From: Rhizobiaceae bacterium
GTDB lineage: Bacteria; Pseudomonadota; Alphaproteobacteria; Rhizobiales; Rhizobiaceae
NCBI GenBank assembly: GCA_028279875.1
Contig: JANQMU010000138.1
Location: 1 to 35,073, forward strand
DNA length: 35,073 nucleotides
Direction: 5' to 3'
Positions 8,265 through 16,766 of the stretch are shown here, piece by piece. The position numbers and the translations under genes were made by a program. Each line of letters opens with the position of its first letter. The first letter of the stretch is position 1. The notes under the pieces are model-generated. The model ran no database searches. It was not told where the DNA came from and worked only from the letters and a program-made list of their open reading frames with translations.

Positions 8265-9566
8265 CTACAGGCCGAAGGACAGGGCAACGCCCATTCCGGC
8301 GGAGATCGCCAGCACGCCCATCATGCTCCAGCGCAGCCGCAGAAGCAGGACGGTACTGATCAGCGCCATGACAAGAACCCGCCAGTCCATGCTGGAGAGC
8401 TGCGGCTGCCAGAGCGTCAGCGGTCCGAGGCGCTCCGGGCTGACCTCGGTGAAAAACACATGCAGGGCAAACCACACCGACAGGTTTAGGATGACGCCGA
8501 CAACCGCCGCCGTGATGGCGGTCAGGGCACCGCGAAGGCGGGGCTGGGCACCGATCCACTCGATATAGGGCGCGCCTGCGAAGATCCACAAAAAGCACGG
8601 CACGAAGGTTGCCCACAGCGTGACGGCGGCGCCGGCAAGACCAAGCGCCAGGCCTCCCTGGCCGAACGCCGACAGGAAGCCGACGAACTGGGTTACCAGA
8701 ATCAGCGGTCCGGGCGTCGTTTCGGCGAGGCCGAGACCATCCATCATGGCGCCGGCGGTCAGCCATCCATGCAGATTGACGACGTCCTGCGCCATATAGG
8801 CCAACACCGCGTAGGCCCCGCCGAACGTGACCACCGCCAGCTTGGAGAAAAACCAGCCGAGTTGCGCCAGAATGGGCGCATCCGACATCAAGGCCACGGC
8901 GATGATCGGCAGCCACCAGATCGCAAGCCATGAAACGGTTGTGGCAAGCGTTTCCGTCCAACCGACCCTGGCCGCCGCGGCAGGCGCTGTGTCCTGCACC
9001 CCGCCCTTGCCGACGAAAAACCCGTAGAGGCCTGCGGCCAGGATGAGCAGCGGAAAGGGCAATGTCAGGAAAAAAATGCCGATGAAGGCAAGGGCAGCGA
9101 TGACCCAGTGCCCGGTGCTTTGCAGTGCCTTTTTCGACACCCGTAGCAGGGCCTCCACGACGATCACCAGCACTGCCGCCTTGATGCCAAGAAACAGGGC
9201 GCTGACCAGCGGAACATCGCCGAAATAGGCGTAGATCATGCCGAGACCCAGCATGACCAGCGCTCCCGGCAGGACAAACAGCAGTCCGGCAATCAGCCCG
9301 CCGACGACGCCGTGCAGCCGCCAGCCCGCATAGGTGGCCAATTGCATTGCCTCCGGTCCGGGCAGCAGCATGCAGAAGCTGAGGGCGCTGAGATATTGCC
9401 GCTCGCTGAGCCAGTTCCGCTCATCGACGACGAGGCGATGCATCAGCGCGATCTGCGCCGCCGGTCCGCCAAAGGAGAGCAGGCCGATCTTCGCCCAGGC
9501 GCGCGTCGCCTCGCCGAGCGACACCGGCTGGCCGGTTTCTAGTTCGACATTCCCGGGATCGACCAT
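8265..9566 (-). CDS. chrA: Chromate efflux transporter ChrA
   Basis: A 433-residue, two-half membrane protein of the CHR family, which exports chromate by proton antiport in characterised members. The first half has the signature FGGPAAQIALMHR, then LSFCMLLPGPEAMQLATYAGW. The second half repeats the pattern in FGGAYAVLAYMAQDVV and TPGPLILVTQFVGF. About ten hydrophobic segments can be counted. ATG 9566 (MVDPGNVELE) is chosen; the frame stays open another 40 codons, but these do not resemble the family. No chrB regulator is adjacent. The VOC gene follows in the same operon. Confidence 0.92.
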   Translation of the reverse strand: MVDPGNVELETGQPVSLGEATRAWAKIGLLSFGGPAAQIALMHRLVVDERNWLSERQYLSALSFCMLLPGPEAMQLATYAGWRLHGVVGGLIAGLLFVLPGALVMLGLGMIYAYFGDVPLVSALFLGIKAAVLVIVVEALLRVSKKALQSTGHWVIAALAFIGIFFLTLPFPLLILAAGLYGFFVGKGGVQDTAPAAAARVGWTETLATTVSWLAIWWLPIIAVALMSDAPILAQLGWFFSKLAVVTFGGAYAVLAYMAQDVVNLHGWLTAGAMMDGLGLAETTPGPLILVTQFVGFLSAFGQGGLALGLAGAAVTLWATFVPCFLWIFAGAPYIEWIGAQPRLRGALTAITAAVVGVILNLSVWFALHVFFTEVSPERLGPLTLWQPQLSSMDWRVLVMALISTVLLLRLRWSMMGVLAISAGMGVALSFGL

Positions 9567-9763
9567 CGCATCAGTTCCATGACAAACCTCGTTCAGAGCA
9601 GGCGCGATGGGCGCATGTCGGCGGCAAAGATCGCTCGGTGCGCCTTGTTGCAGAGATCGCGATGGCCGGTCAAGGGGCATCACCACCGCCAGTCACCCGG
9701 CTTGATGCGAAGTTTCATCCCGATGTATCAAGCGCCCAGTTCCAATCTGAAAGCCCACGCGAA

Positions 9764-10264
9764 ATGACTGCAAAACCCTATCAATTCGAACCGGTCACGG
9801 CGGCAGACATGCCGTTGCTGCGCCGATGGTTGCAGGAACCGGAGGTCCGCAAATGGTGGGGCGAGCCGGACCATGAAATCCGCCTGATCAAGGAGGACCT
9901 TGCAAAAGACCGGGTGGTCAGTTGCCTGGTACACTACGATGGCCGGCCTTTCGCCTATGCCCAGCACTACAGTGTGCATACCTGGCCGCAGGATCATATC
10001 GCCCATCTGCCAGAGGGCAGCCGGGCCGTCGATACGTTCATCGGCGACCCGGCGATGATCGGCGCCGGCCACGGGTCGGCCTATCTGCGGCAATTGGCTG
10101 AAGAACTGATCGCGGCCGGTGCTCCGGTGGTTGCGATCGATCCGGGCCTCGACAATGTTCGGGCGCAACGGGCCTATGGGAAGGCCGGCTTCACCCGAAT
10201 CGACCGATTCGAGACATCCGACGGTCCTGTTGTGCTGATGCTGTTCACACCGGCGGACGATTGA
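9764..10264 (+). CDS. GNAT acetyltransferase, AAC(6')-like subgroup
   Basis: A 166-residue protein close in layout to the aminoglycoside 6'-N-acetyltransferase (AacA4) subgroup of GNAT: LRRWLQEPEVRKWWGEP, YAQHYSV, AVDTFIGDPAMIGAGHGSAYL (the acetyl-CoA loop) and DNVRAQRAYGKAGF near the end. Many environmental members of this subgroup have no proven drug activity, so the name is only structural. ATG 9764 matches the family's start; the open frame to 9638 is not family-like. It stands alone, and the gene after it has its own promoter-like sequence. Confidence 0.85.
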   Translation: MTAKPYQFEPVTAADMPLLRRWLQEPEVRKWWGEPDHEIRLIKEDLAKDRVVSCLVHYDGRPFAYAQHYSVHTWPQDHIAHLPEGSRAVDTFIGDPAMIGAGHGSAYLRQLAEELIAAGAPVVAIDPGLDNVRAQRAYGKAGFTRIDRFETSDGPVVLMLFTPADD

Positions 10265-10320
10265 TTTCCCAAGGGTAACGTCTTGAATGGGGCAGAGTTT
10301 TCACAGCTCCAGTATAATCA

Positions 10321-10348
10321 TTGACTTTTTTTATCCATGATATATTTT
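10321..10348 (+). promoter_or_regulatory. Candidate sigma70 promoter for the epimerase gene
   Basis: An AT-rich stretch in the gap before 10436 contains TTGACT at 10321-10326 and TATTTT at 10343-10348, with a 16-base spacer. It is much richer in A and T than the coding sequence around it. The assignment is from pattern only. Confidence 0.4.
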
Positions 10349-10435
10349 AACCATAATTATCCCGTTTGCCTGGGATGGCGCACCCGATCGCACCCGGCAA
10401 GCAGTCCAATAATGACATGACACGGATCCAGAACC

Positions 10436-11377
10436 ATGAGCATATTCGTGACCGGAGCAACAGGTGTGCTGGGCCGCCCGGTGGTCCGGGAACTCGTCCA
10501 GCGGGGCCGCAGGGTCCATGCGCTGTGCCGCTCGCCGGACAATCGCAAAATGATTACACAGCTGGGCGCGGTGCCTGAAGACGTCGACCTCTACGATGTC
10601 GACGCCCTGACCCCGGTGTTGGAACGCTGCGACACAGTTCTGCATCTGGCCACCCGGATTCCGCCGTCCAATACGCTTCGAAAAGCCGGGGTCTGGGACG
10701 AAAACGACAGAATTCGACGCGACGGCATGGCATCCATCGTGCAGGCGGCCCGGTCCGCGGGCACGGTCGAGACCCTGCTCTATCCGAGCATATCCCTGTT
10801 TTACGGCGATGGCGGCACACATTGGCTGGATGCCGGCAATGCCGAGATCGAGCCGGCCTGCGTCCACAGATCGACCCTCGACGCCGAAGCCGAGATCGGC
10901 GCTTTTGCCGGCGAGGACGAGCGCCGGCGGGGGATTGTTCTGCGGTTCGGAACTTTTTACGGTCCCGCCTCGGCAGACAGCCGGCAGGGTCTGACGATGG
11001 CGCGCAAGGGCCTTTTCATGCCGCTTGCGCCGCCCAGCGCCCATAAATCGATGATCTGGATCGATGATGCGGCCCAGGCCGTCGTCAGGGCGATCGATGA
11101 CGCGCCGTCCGGGATCTATGACGTCGTCGAAGACACGCCTTTTACACAGCGGCAGGCGGCGGACACCATGGCGGCGTCCGTCGGTCGGCCAAAGCTGCGA
11201 ATGCTGCCGCGTCTGCTTCTGCTGTTCGCCGTGCCGGCCGAGTTGCGTTACCTGCTGGCGCGCAGTCAGCGCATCTCAAACAAACGGTTTCGCAACGCCA
11301 CGGGCTGGCAACCCAGCGTTCCGTCCCAGGCCGACGGGTGGCGACGGCTTGCCGAGACGGTTGCCGCGAATCAATAG
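10436..11377 (+). CDS. NAD-dependent epimerase/dehydratase, full-length copy
   Basis: A 313-residue extended-SDR protein: the Rossmann motif FVTGATGVLGRP (GATGVLG) is at residues 4-15, and the end is a normal C-terminal substrate region. The usual YxxxK pair is not obvious, so this may be an atypical or NmrA-like member. A shorter paralogue follows at 11920, separated by an Rrf2 regulator; the two share MSIFVTGATGVLGRPV, HALCRSP, RRDGMA, IVQAAR and LLYPSIS. Start ATG 10436 is the first Met. Substrate unknown. Confidence 0.85.
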   Translation: MSIFVTGATGVLGRPVVRELVQRGRRVHALCRSPDNRKMITQLGAVPEDVDLYDVDALTPVLERCDTVLHLATRIPPSNTLRKAGVWDENDRIRRDGMASIVQAARSAGTVETLLYPSISLFYGDGGTHWLDAGNAEIEPACVHRSTLDAEAEIGAFAGEDERRRGIVLRFGTFYGPASADSRQGLTMARKGLFMPLAPPSAHKSMIWIDDAAQAVVRAIDDAPSGIYDVVEDTPFTQRQAADTMAASVGRPKLRMLPRLLLLFAVPAELRYLLARSQRISNKRFRNATGWQPSVPSQADGWRRLAETVAANQ

Positions 11378-11422
11378 CCTTTCTATCGATGGCCTGTTTG
11401 GGTTTTGAATGGGAGCTGAGCG

Positions 11423-11923
11423 ATGAAATTGAGCGACGGGGTGGAATGGGCCATCCACTGCACGATGGTCCTGGGCGGCATCCCTCCCGATACGACCTTG
11501 TCGGGAAAGGCGCTGGCCGAATTTCATGGTGTTCCGGAAAGCTACCTCCTGAAACACCTCAAGCTGATGGTGGCGAAGGGGCTGCTGCACTCCGTGCCGG
11601 GACCACGTGGCGGCTACAAGCTGGCGAAGCCCCTCGGCGACATCACGCTTCTCGACATCGTCGAAGCGATAGACGGAGAGCAACCGGCATTTCGCTGCAC
11701 GGAAATCCGCCGTCGCGGCCCCTGCGGGCTCAATGACAGCGCCTATCCCCGCCCCTGCGGCATCAACCAGGCCATGTTGCGCGCCGAAAAGGAATACCGG
11801 GCCGCGCTGGCGCGCGAGAACCTCAAGGATCTGACCGAGGAGTTTCTGGCGACAGCCGATCCGCGGTTCATGGTTCTCGGGCGCAAATGGTTTGACGACA
11901 ATGCAAGGGTGCAGAAATCATGA
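11423..11923 (+). CDS. Rrf2 family transcriptional regulator
   Basis: A 166-residue winged-helix protein. KLSDGVEWAIHCTMVL opens the family domain, and LAEFHGVPESYLLKHLKLMVAKGLL plus GPRGGYKLAKP are the recognition helix and wing. Three cysteines (92, 101, 112) occur where IscR, NsrR and RirA hold an Fe-S cluster, but the spacing (eight and ten residues) is wider than in IscR, so cluster binding is uncertain. GGGAG lies before ATG 11423. Its stop overlaps the following epimerase start by four bases (ATGA). Confidence 0.88.
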   Translation: MKLSDGVEWAIHCTMVLGGIPPDTTLSGKALAEFHGVPESYLLKHLKLMVAKGLLHSVPGPRGGYKLAKPLGDITLLDIVEAIDGEQPAFRCTEIRRRGPCGLNDSAYPRPCGINQAMLRAEKEYRAALARENLKDLTEEFLATADPRFMVLGRKWFDDNARVQKS

Positions 11924-12681
11924 GTATTTTCGTCACCGGCGCAACCGGCGTGCTGGGCCGGCCTGTCATCAGGGAATTGGGTGAATGGGGTTACAGGGTC
12001 CATGCGCTGTGCCGCTCGCCCTCGGACCGAAGCACCATCATCCGGCAGGGCGCGATTCCCGAGGAGATAGATCCCGGCGATAGTGCGGCGCTGGCCGCGG
12101 TGCTTGAGCGCTGCGACATGATTCTGCTGCTTGCCACGATGATCCCGCCATCCGCGGCGCTGGAATTGCCCGGCATCTGGAAGGAAATCGACCGCGTTCG
12201 CCGGGACGGCATGGCCGCCATCGTGCAGGCGGCACGCCGCGCCGGCTCGATCAGGACACTGCTCTATCCCAGCATTTCCTATTTCTATGGCGACGGCGCC
12301 CACTGGCTGGACGCCGGCATGACATTGACCGCGCCGGCATCCTTCCAGAAGTCGACGCGCGACGCCAAGGCCCGCATAAAGGCATTCACCGATGAAGAGG
12401 CGGGACGCCGCGGTGTCGTCTTGCGGTTCGGCGCGCTCTACGGCCCGGTCTCGCCATACGACCTGCAAAGGCTCGGCATGACCCGAGGCGGTGCCTTCGT
12501 GCCGATCGCAGCGCCCTCCAGCGCCAGATCGACGATCCGGATCGAAGATGCGGTTCACGCCGTTGTCAGGGCTGTCGAACACGCACCGACCGGCCTTGCC
12601 GGGCCTGTTGGCATCCGGTCCGCACTTGAAAAAACCACGTGCTGCCATGCGACATCTGGTCTCGTGGCGCCGCCATATTGA
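11920..12681 (+). CDS. NAD-dependent epimerase/dehydratase, C-terminally shortened paralogue
   Basis: A 253-residue paralogue of the gene at 10436, similar along its whole length up to HAPTGL (about residue 225). After that the two proteins diverge completely: the final 28 residues here (VGIRSALEKTT onward) have no match in the copy, and about 60 residues of the usual C-terminal end are missing. Neither other frame restores the lost part, so a deletion or replacement rather than a simple frameshift is likely. The Rossmann motif GATGVLG is intact. Translation is coupled to the Rrf2 gene by an ATGA overlap. It may be non-functional. Confidence 0.75.
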   Translation: MSIFVTGATGVLGRPVIRELGEWGYRVHALCRSPSDRSTIIRQGAIPEEIDPGDSAALAAVLERCDMILLLATMIPPSAALELPGIWKEIDRVRRDGMAAIVQAARRAGSIRTLLYPSISYFYGDGAHWLDAGMTLTAPASFQKSTRDAKARIKAFTDEEAGRRGVVLRFGALYGPVSPYDLQRLGMTRGGAFVPIAAPSSARSTIRIEDAVHAVVRAVEHAPTGLAGPVGIRSALEKTTCCHATSGLVAPPY

Positions 12682-12741
12682 TGCCCGTTGCGGTGCGCAA
12701 AATGATATTCGAATCATCGCAACTTACACCCGAGACCATCC

Positions 12742-13551
12742 ATGTTTTCCGACAAATGGCTTGCCGCCGTCTTTGCCCTGTGTGTTTTCCTGTCCGCTGC
12801 CGGCACCGCGGCTTTCGAACCGATCGCGCGCCCCGACCTTGAGAGGATTTTTGCTGAAAACGCTGTGACGGGCACCTTCGCGTTCCTCGATGTATCCGAG
12901 GATCGGCTTCATCTGGTCAATCCGGATCGAGCACGGCAGCGGTTTTTCCCGGCCTCAACATTCAAGATCGCCAACAGCCTTATCGCACTTGAGGCCGGTG
13001 TCGTTGGCGATGAGCATGAGATCATTCCCTATGGCGGCAAGCCGCAGCCCTTCAAAAGCTGGGAACGCGACATGTCGATGCGTGAGGCGATCAAAGTGTC
13101 GAATGTCCCGGTCTATCTGGAACTGGCGCGCCGGGTCGGGCTGGATCGGTATCGCGAATGGCTCGATCGGCTGGACTATGGCAACCAGCAAACGGGGTCC
13201 GTCGTCGAGCCCTTCTGGCTCACCGGGCCTCTGGCGGTCAGCGCCGTCGAGCAGGTCCGGTTTCTGGCACGGCTCGCCAAATCGGAGCTTCCGGCCAATA
13301 TCGATACCCAGGCGATTGTCCGCGATATCGTGCTGGTGGAACAGCGAGACAGAGCGGCGCTCTTCGCCAAATCGGGATGGAGCACGTCACCCGACCCGCA
13401 AATCGGCTGGTTGGTCGGCTGGGTTGAGCGGGATGACAGGGTCTTTGCCTTCGCGCTGAACATCGACATCGGTTCCAGGAAGGACGTGGCGCTGAGGGAA
13501 TCCCTGGCAAAAGAACTCCTTGAAGAATTCGGGGTCTGGAAAGGAATATGA
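12742..13551 (+). CDS. Class D (OXA-type) beta-lactamase
   Basis: A 269-residue exported serine hydrolase that opens the beta-lactam ring. A signal peptide covers about the first 24 residues (LAAVFALCVFLSAAGTAA). All class D motifs are present: nucleophile Ser72 and Lys75 in STFK, Ser120 in SNV, YGN at 146-148, Trp159 in FWLTGPL, and KSG at 210-212 in place of the more common KTG. The flanking SLIALEAG and SAVEQVRFLARL are family-typical. It acts in the periplasm. No regulator adjoins it, and the truncated epimerase ends about 60 bases upstream. Whether it confers resistance is not known. Confidence 0.93.
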   Translation: MFSDKWLAAVFALCVFLSAAGTAAFEPIARPDLERIFAENAVTGTFAFLDVSEDRLHLVNPDRARQRFFPASTFKIANSLIALEAGVVGDEHEIIPYGGKPQPFKSWERDMSMREAIKVSNVPVYLELARRVGLDRYREWLDRLDYGNQQTGSVVEPFWLTGPLAVSAVEQVRFLARLAKSELPANIDTQAIVRDIVLVEQRDRAALFAKSGWSTSPDPQIGWLVGWVERDDRVFAFALNIDIGSRKDVALRESLAKELLEEFGVWKGI

Positions 13552-13634
13552 GGTTTTACCCTTTGGATCGGCGCGCGCCTGCTCCATAATCACCGATGAC
13601 ACCAATTGGCAGTATTTGAAGCGGGCAAGGCCAC

Positions 13635-14567
13635 ATGATCACGCAAATCAAGGGACTTCACCATGTGACGTCGCTGGCAAGCGACCCACAACAGAACAAT
13701 GATTTCTTCACGCAGATTCTGGGTCTGCGCCGGGTCAAGAAGACGGTCAATTTCGACCGCCCTGATGTCTACCACCTGTACTACGGCGATGAGATTGGCA
13801 CGCCGGGCGGCGTCATGACCTACTTCCCCTTCCCCGACAAGGCCCGAGGCCGGGCGGGGACCGGCGAAGTCGGCATCACCGCCTTTGCCGTCGCCGAAGG
13901 GGCACTCGACTACTGGCAGCCAAGACTCGAGGGCCTGGGGCTCGATAACATCGTGCGGGAGCAGCATTTCGGAGAAAGCCGATTGCGGTTTCAAGGCCCG
14001 GACGGCGAAACTCTCGCACTTGTCGAAGTGCCGGATGATGCGCGCGCCACATGGTCCGGCTCCGATGTGCGTGACGATGCCGCAATTCGCGGACTGCATT
14101 CCGTGGTGCTCAATCTCAGCGCTCTGGAGGCAACCGCCGACCTGATGGGCATGATGGGGTATGAGCTGGCCGGACGGGAGGGAGATCATCTGAGATTTGC
14201 ACTGCCCGACAGCAATGGCGCCGGGATTGTCGACCTTCATCATATGCCGGACAGCAATCCGTCTCGCGAGGGAGCCGGCTCGGTGCATCACGTTGCATTC
14301 GCCGTCGTCGACCGCACCGAACAGTTGAGCGTGCGCGGCGATCTGGTCGAGGCCGGGTACGAGGTCACCGAAGTGCGTGACAGAAATTATTTCTGGGCGA
14401 TCTACTTTCGAACACCCGGCGGCGTGTTGTTCGAAGTCGCAACGGACGAGCCCGGTTTCACCAGCGATGAGGATGTCGCGCATCTCGGTGAAGCACTGAA
14501 GCTGCCCGCCCAGCATGCTCATCTGCGTGAGAAGCTGGAAAAGAGCCTGCTGCCGATTACCGGTTGA
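13635..14567 (+). CDS. Ring-cleaving dioxygenase of the VOC superfamily (MhqO-like)
   Basis: A 310-residue protein with two VOC halves. It begins IKGLHHVTSLASDPQQNNDFF, with VHHVAFAV opening the second half and FEVATDEPGF near the end; the His and Glu residues of these segments are the expected metal ligands. Relatives such as Bacillus MhqO/MhqE are linked to hydroquinone or catechol detoxification, opening the ring with O2. Length matches the family. Its end overlaps the convergent MFS gene by eleven bases. Substrate is inferred only from the family. Confidence 0.87.
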   Translation: MITQIKGLHHVTSLASDPQQNNDFFTQILGLRRVKKTVNFDRPDVYHLYYGDEIGTPGGVMTYFPFPDKARGRAGTGEVGITAFAVAEGALDYWQPRLEGLGLDNIVREQHFGESRLRFQGPDGETLALVEVPDDARATWSGSDVRDDAAIRGLHSVVLNLSALEATADLMGMMGYELAGREGDHLRFALPDSNGAGIVDLHHMPDSNPSREGAGSVHHVAFAVVDRTEQLSVRGDLVEAGYEVTEVRDRNYFWAIYFRTPGGVLFEVATDEPGFTSDEDVAHLGEALKLPAQHAHLREKLEKSLLPITG

Positions 14568-15831
14568 GCGCGCCCGAGTCCCCCGGCTTTGCGTCCGGGC
14601 TTTGTTCCGGGGCCGAAAATGCAACGGTTTCGGGCGTCGACGTTCTCGCTGGCGAGGACATCACGAATTCGGATTTCTCCTCCGGGTCGACCGCATCACG
14701 GCGGCGCATGCGCCATAGCGCGAAGCTGATCGTGATGATGTGGGCAGCCAGCGTGATGACAAACAAACCGCGCGGTCCCAAAAAGGACATGACAATCCCG
14801 GCCAGCAACGGGCCGGCTATCGAACCGATGCCGAAAATCAGCAGCAGTCCGCCGCTGACCTTGACGGCATCCTCCGGCGCGGCATGGTCGTTGGCATGGG
14901 CGACGACGATCGGATAAAGCGAAAACAAAGCCGCTCCGAACAGCGCTCCCGCCGCGATGACAAGTGGCGCCCATTGCGGTTGCAGCAGGACAAATATCAA
15001 GTCACCGACGAGCGCCACTACGGTCATGATGACGAGCACCATCCGCCGGTCGACACGGTCCGAGATGATGCCCACGGGCACCTGGGCGACCGCGCCGGCC
15101 AGGATTGATATGCTGACGAAAAGCGATATCGCCGCAATTCCGAGCCCGATCTGTTCACCGAAAACGGCTCCCAGGGTCCCGAAACTGCTGTTCGAGACGC
15201 CAACGAAAAACACCGCAACGACAGCCACGGGCGAATTGCGCCAGAGGGCCGGTATGTCGAGTTTCACCCGGGTCAGTGGCTTCGGGGTCGCCGTCGAGGA
15301 AACGGCCGTGGGGATCAGCGCCAGACAGTAGAAAGCGGCGGCAATGATGAAGAACTCGAGCCCGGACGTCCCGCCACCGGCCAGCGACAATTGCCCCAGC
15401 GTCATCGCGCCGAGATTGATCATCGTGTAGATTCCAAAGACCGTGCCGCGAAACTGGGCATCGGTGCGTTCACTGAGCCAGCTCTCGACGATCATCGCAG
15501 CGCCCGCGAAGGCAAAACCCGCAAAGGCGCGCAGCACGATCCATGCCACCGCGTCGATCAGCAGGGCCGACAGCAGCATCGACAGGGCCGCCGTTGCCGC
15601 CATGACGCTGAAGGAGCGGATATGCCCGACACCGGCCACCAGACCTGGAACCAGCAGGCAGCCGGTCACAAAACCGACAGCCCAACCGGTTCCCAGGAAC
15701 CCCAGCGCGATATCGGAGAACCCTTCGGCCGACCCCCGAACCGGCAAAAGCAGGCCATTCATCCCGCCGGCGAAAAACAGGAAGGCCGCGCCGAGCAACA
15801 GCGTCGCCAATGAGAATATCTGCTGTTTCAT
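14557..15831 (-). CDS. MFS transporter
   Basis: A 424-residue inner-membrane protein with about twelve hydrophobic segments, in the group of YcaD-like major facilitator proteins. The cytoplasmic loop between helices is seen in SDRVDRRMVLVI, a variant of the family's GxxxDRxGRR motif, in the second half. The C-terminal tail after about residue 385 is hydrophilic (RMRRRDAVDPEEKSEF). It is convergent with the VOC gene. The transported compound cannot be predicted. Confidence 0.87.
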   Translation of the reverse strand: MKQQIFSLATLLLGAAFLFFAGGMNGLLLPVRGSAEGFSDIALGFLGTGWAVGFVTGCLLVPGLVAGVGHIRSFSVMAATAALSMLLSALLIDAVAWIVLRAFAGFAFAGAAMIVESWLSERTDAQFRGTVFGIYTMINLGAMTLGQLSLAGGGTSGLEFFIIAAAFYCLALIPTAVSSTATPKPLTRVKLDIPALWRNSPVAVVAVFFVGVSNSSFGTLGAVFGEQIGLGIAAISLFVSISILAGAVAQVPVGIISDRVDRRMVLVIMTVVALVGDLIFVLLQPQWAPLVIAAGALFGAALFSLYPIVVAHANDHAAPEDAVKVSGGLLLIFGIGSIAGPLLAGIVMSFLGPRGLFVITLAAHIITISFALWRMRRRDAVDPEEKSEFVMSSPARTSTPETVAFSAPEQSPDAKPGDSGALNR

Positions 15832-15986
15832 CCGCCCGTGCCCGTTTGTCCGGTGCCAGCTTCGGGCAGGTCCGCGTATTTGGCAAGTCAGTGCAGCATT
15901 ATCGAACGGGATAAACCGCTATCAGCATCCGCTCCATGATGGCCGGTTCGGCTCACCGGTGGCATTTTCCACTCTTTTCCGGCCGG

Positions 15987-16766
15987 TCAAAATCGCCGTT
16001 TCAGAAAGCTCAGGATGATATCGCGATAGATTCCCGGCTGCTCGGCAAAGGCATAATGCCCGGCGCGTTCGACAACGTGGAATTCGCTGTCACCGACCAT
16101 CTCGTGCATCAAAGCCATGCCTTCGGCTGTGCAGGCCGGGTCTTCGCGGCCGGCAATCATCAAGGTAGGTACCTTCAAATCGCTCAGCGCGGGACGGCCG
16201 TCATAGGTGCTGATCGCGCGGATCGAGGTGGCGAAGGTCTCGGATTTCATCGCCAGGACCACGTCGAAAACCTTTTCGACCAATGGCCCCGAGGAACCGC
16301 TTGCCATCATGTGAGTGATCAGCGGTGTCGCGTATTCCCTGACGCTCATCCCGTTTTCGATGGGCGCAAGGCGTTCCTCCAGGTAACGCTTCTGGTCCTC
16401 CGGCGTGCGCGTGGGGAAGCCACGCGAACCGGCTGACAGGATCAGCCCGCTGATCAGCGGCTCGCGGTTTACCGCGTAGGGCCCGATCAGGCAGCCCATG
16501 GAATGACCCATCAGGATACTGGTTTTTGTGGCTTCCTTCCGGATCATCGCGATTGCCGCCTCGGCAAAGCGTTCGATGGTCGCGGGTTCCACGGCGGGTG
16601 ACGTACCGTAGCCGGGACAATCCCAGACGACCAGCCGATACCCTTCTGCGGCCATATGTGTCGCGAAATCGTCGAAATAGCGGCCGTCGCCATAGGCGCC
16701 ATGCAGGACGAACAATGTCGTCTCCCCTTCGCCGAAGACTCGGTAATGCGGAACGGATGTGGTCAT
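15987..16766 (-). CDS. Alpha/beta hydrolase
   Basis: A 259-residue serine hydrolase. The oxyanion region LHGAYGDGRYF comes first, then the nucleophile elbow GHSMG with Ser89, then Asp in IAGREDPAC and His in VERAGHYAFAEQP. It lacks a signal peptide and should act in the cytoplasm. The start overlaps the stop of the upstream hydrolase gene by four bases (ATGA), so the two are co-translated. Substrate unknown; an ester or a C-C bond hydrolase are both possible. Confidence 0.88.
   Translation of the reverse strand: MTTSVPHYRVFGEGETTLFVLHGAYGDGRYFDDFATHMAAEGYRLVVWDCPGYGTSPAVEPATIERFAEAAIAMIRKEATKTSILMGHSMGCLIGPYAVNREPLISGLILSAGSRGFPTRTPEDQKRYLEERLAPIENGMSVREYATPLITHMMASGSSGPLVEKVFDVVLAMKSETFATSIRAISTYDGRPALSDLKVPTLMIAGREDPACTAEGMALMHEMVGDSEFHVVERAGHYAFAEQPGIYRDIILSFLKRRF

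Noticed and set aside
11920..12681. A simple frameshift as the cause of the short second epimerase
   Set aside because: Neither other frame downstream of the divergence point matches the C-terminal part of the first copy.
10436..13551. An integron or transposon carrying OXA and the AAC(6')-like gene
   Set aside because: No integrase, attC-like repeat, transposase or inverted terminal repeat was seen, and the intervening genes are ordinary metabolic ones.
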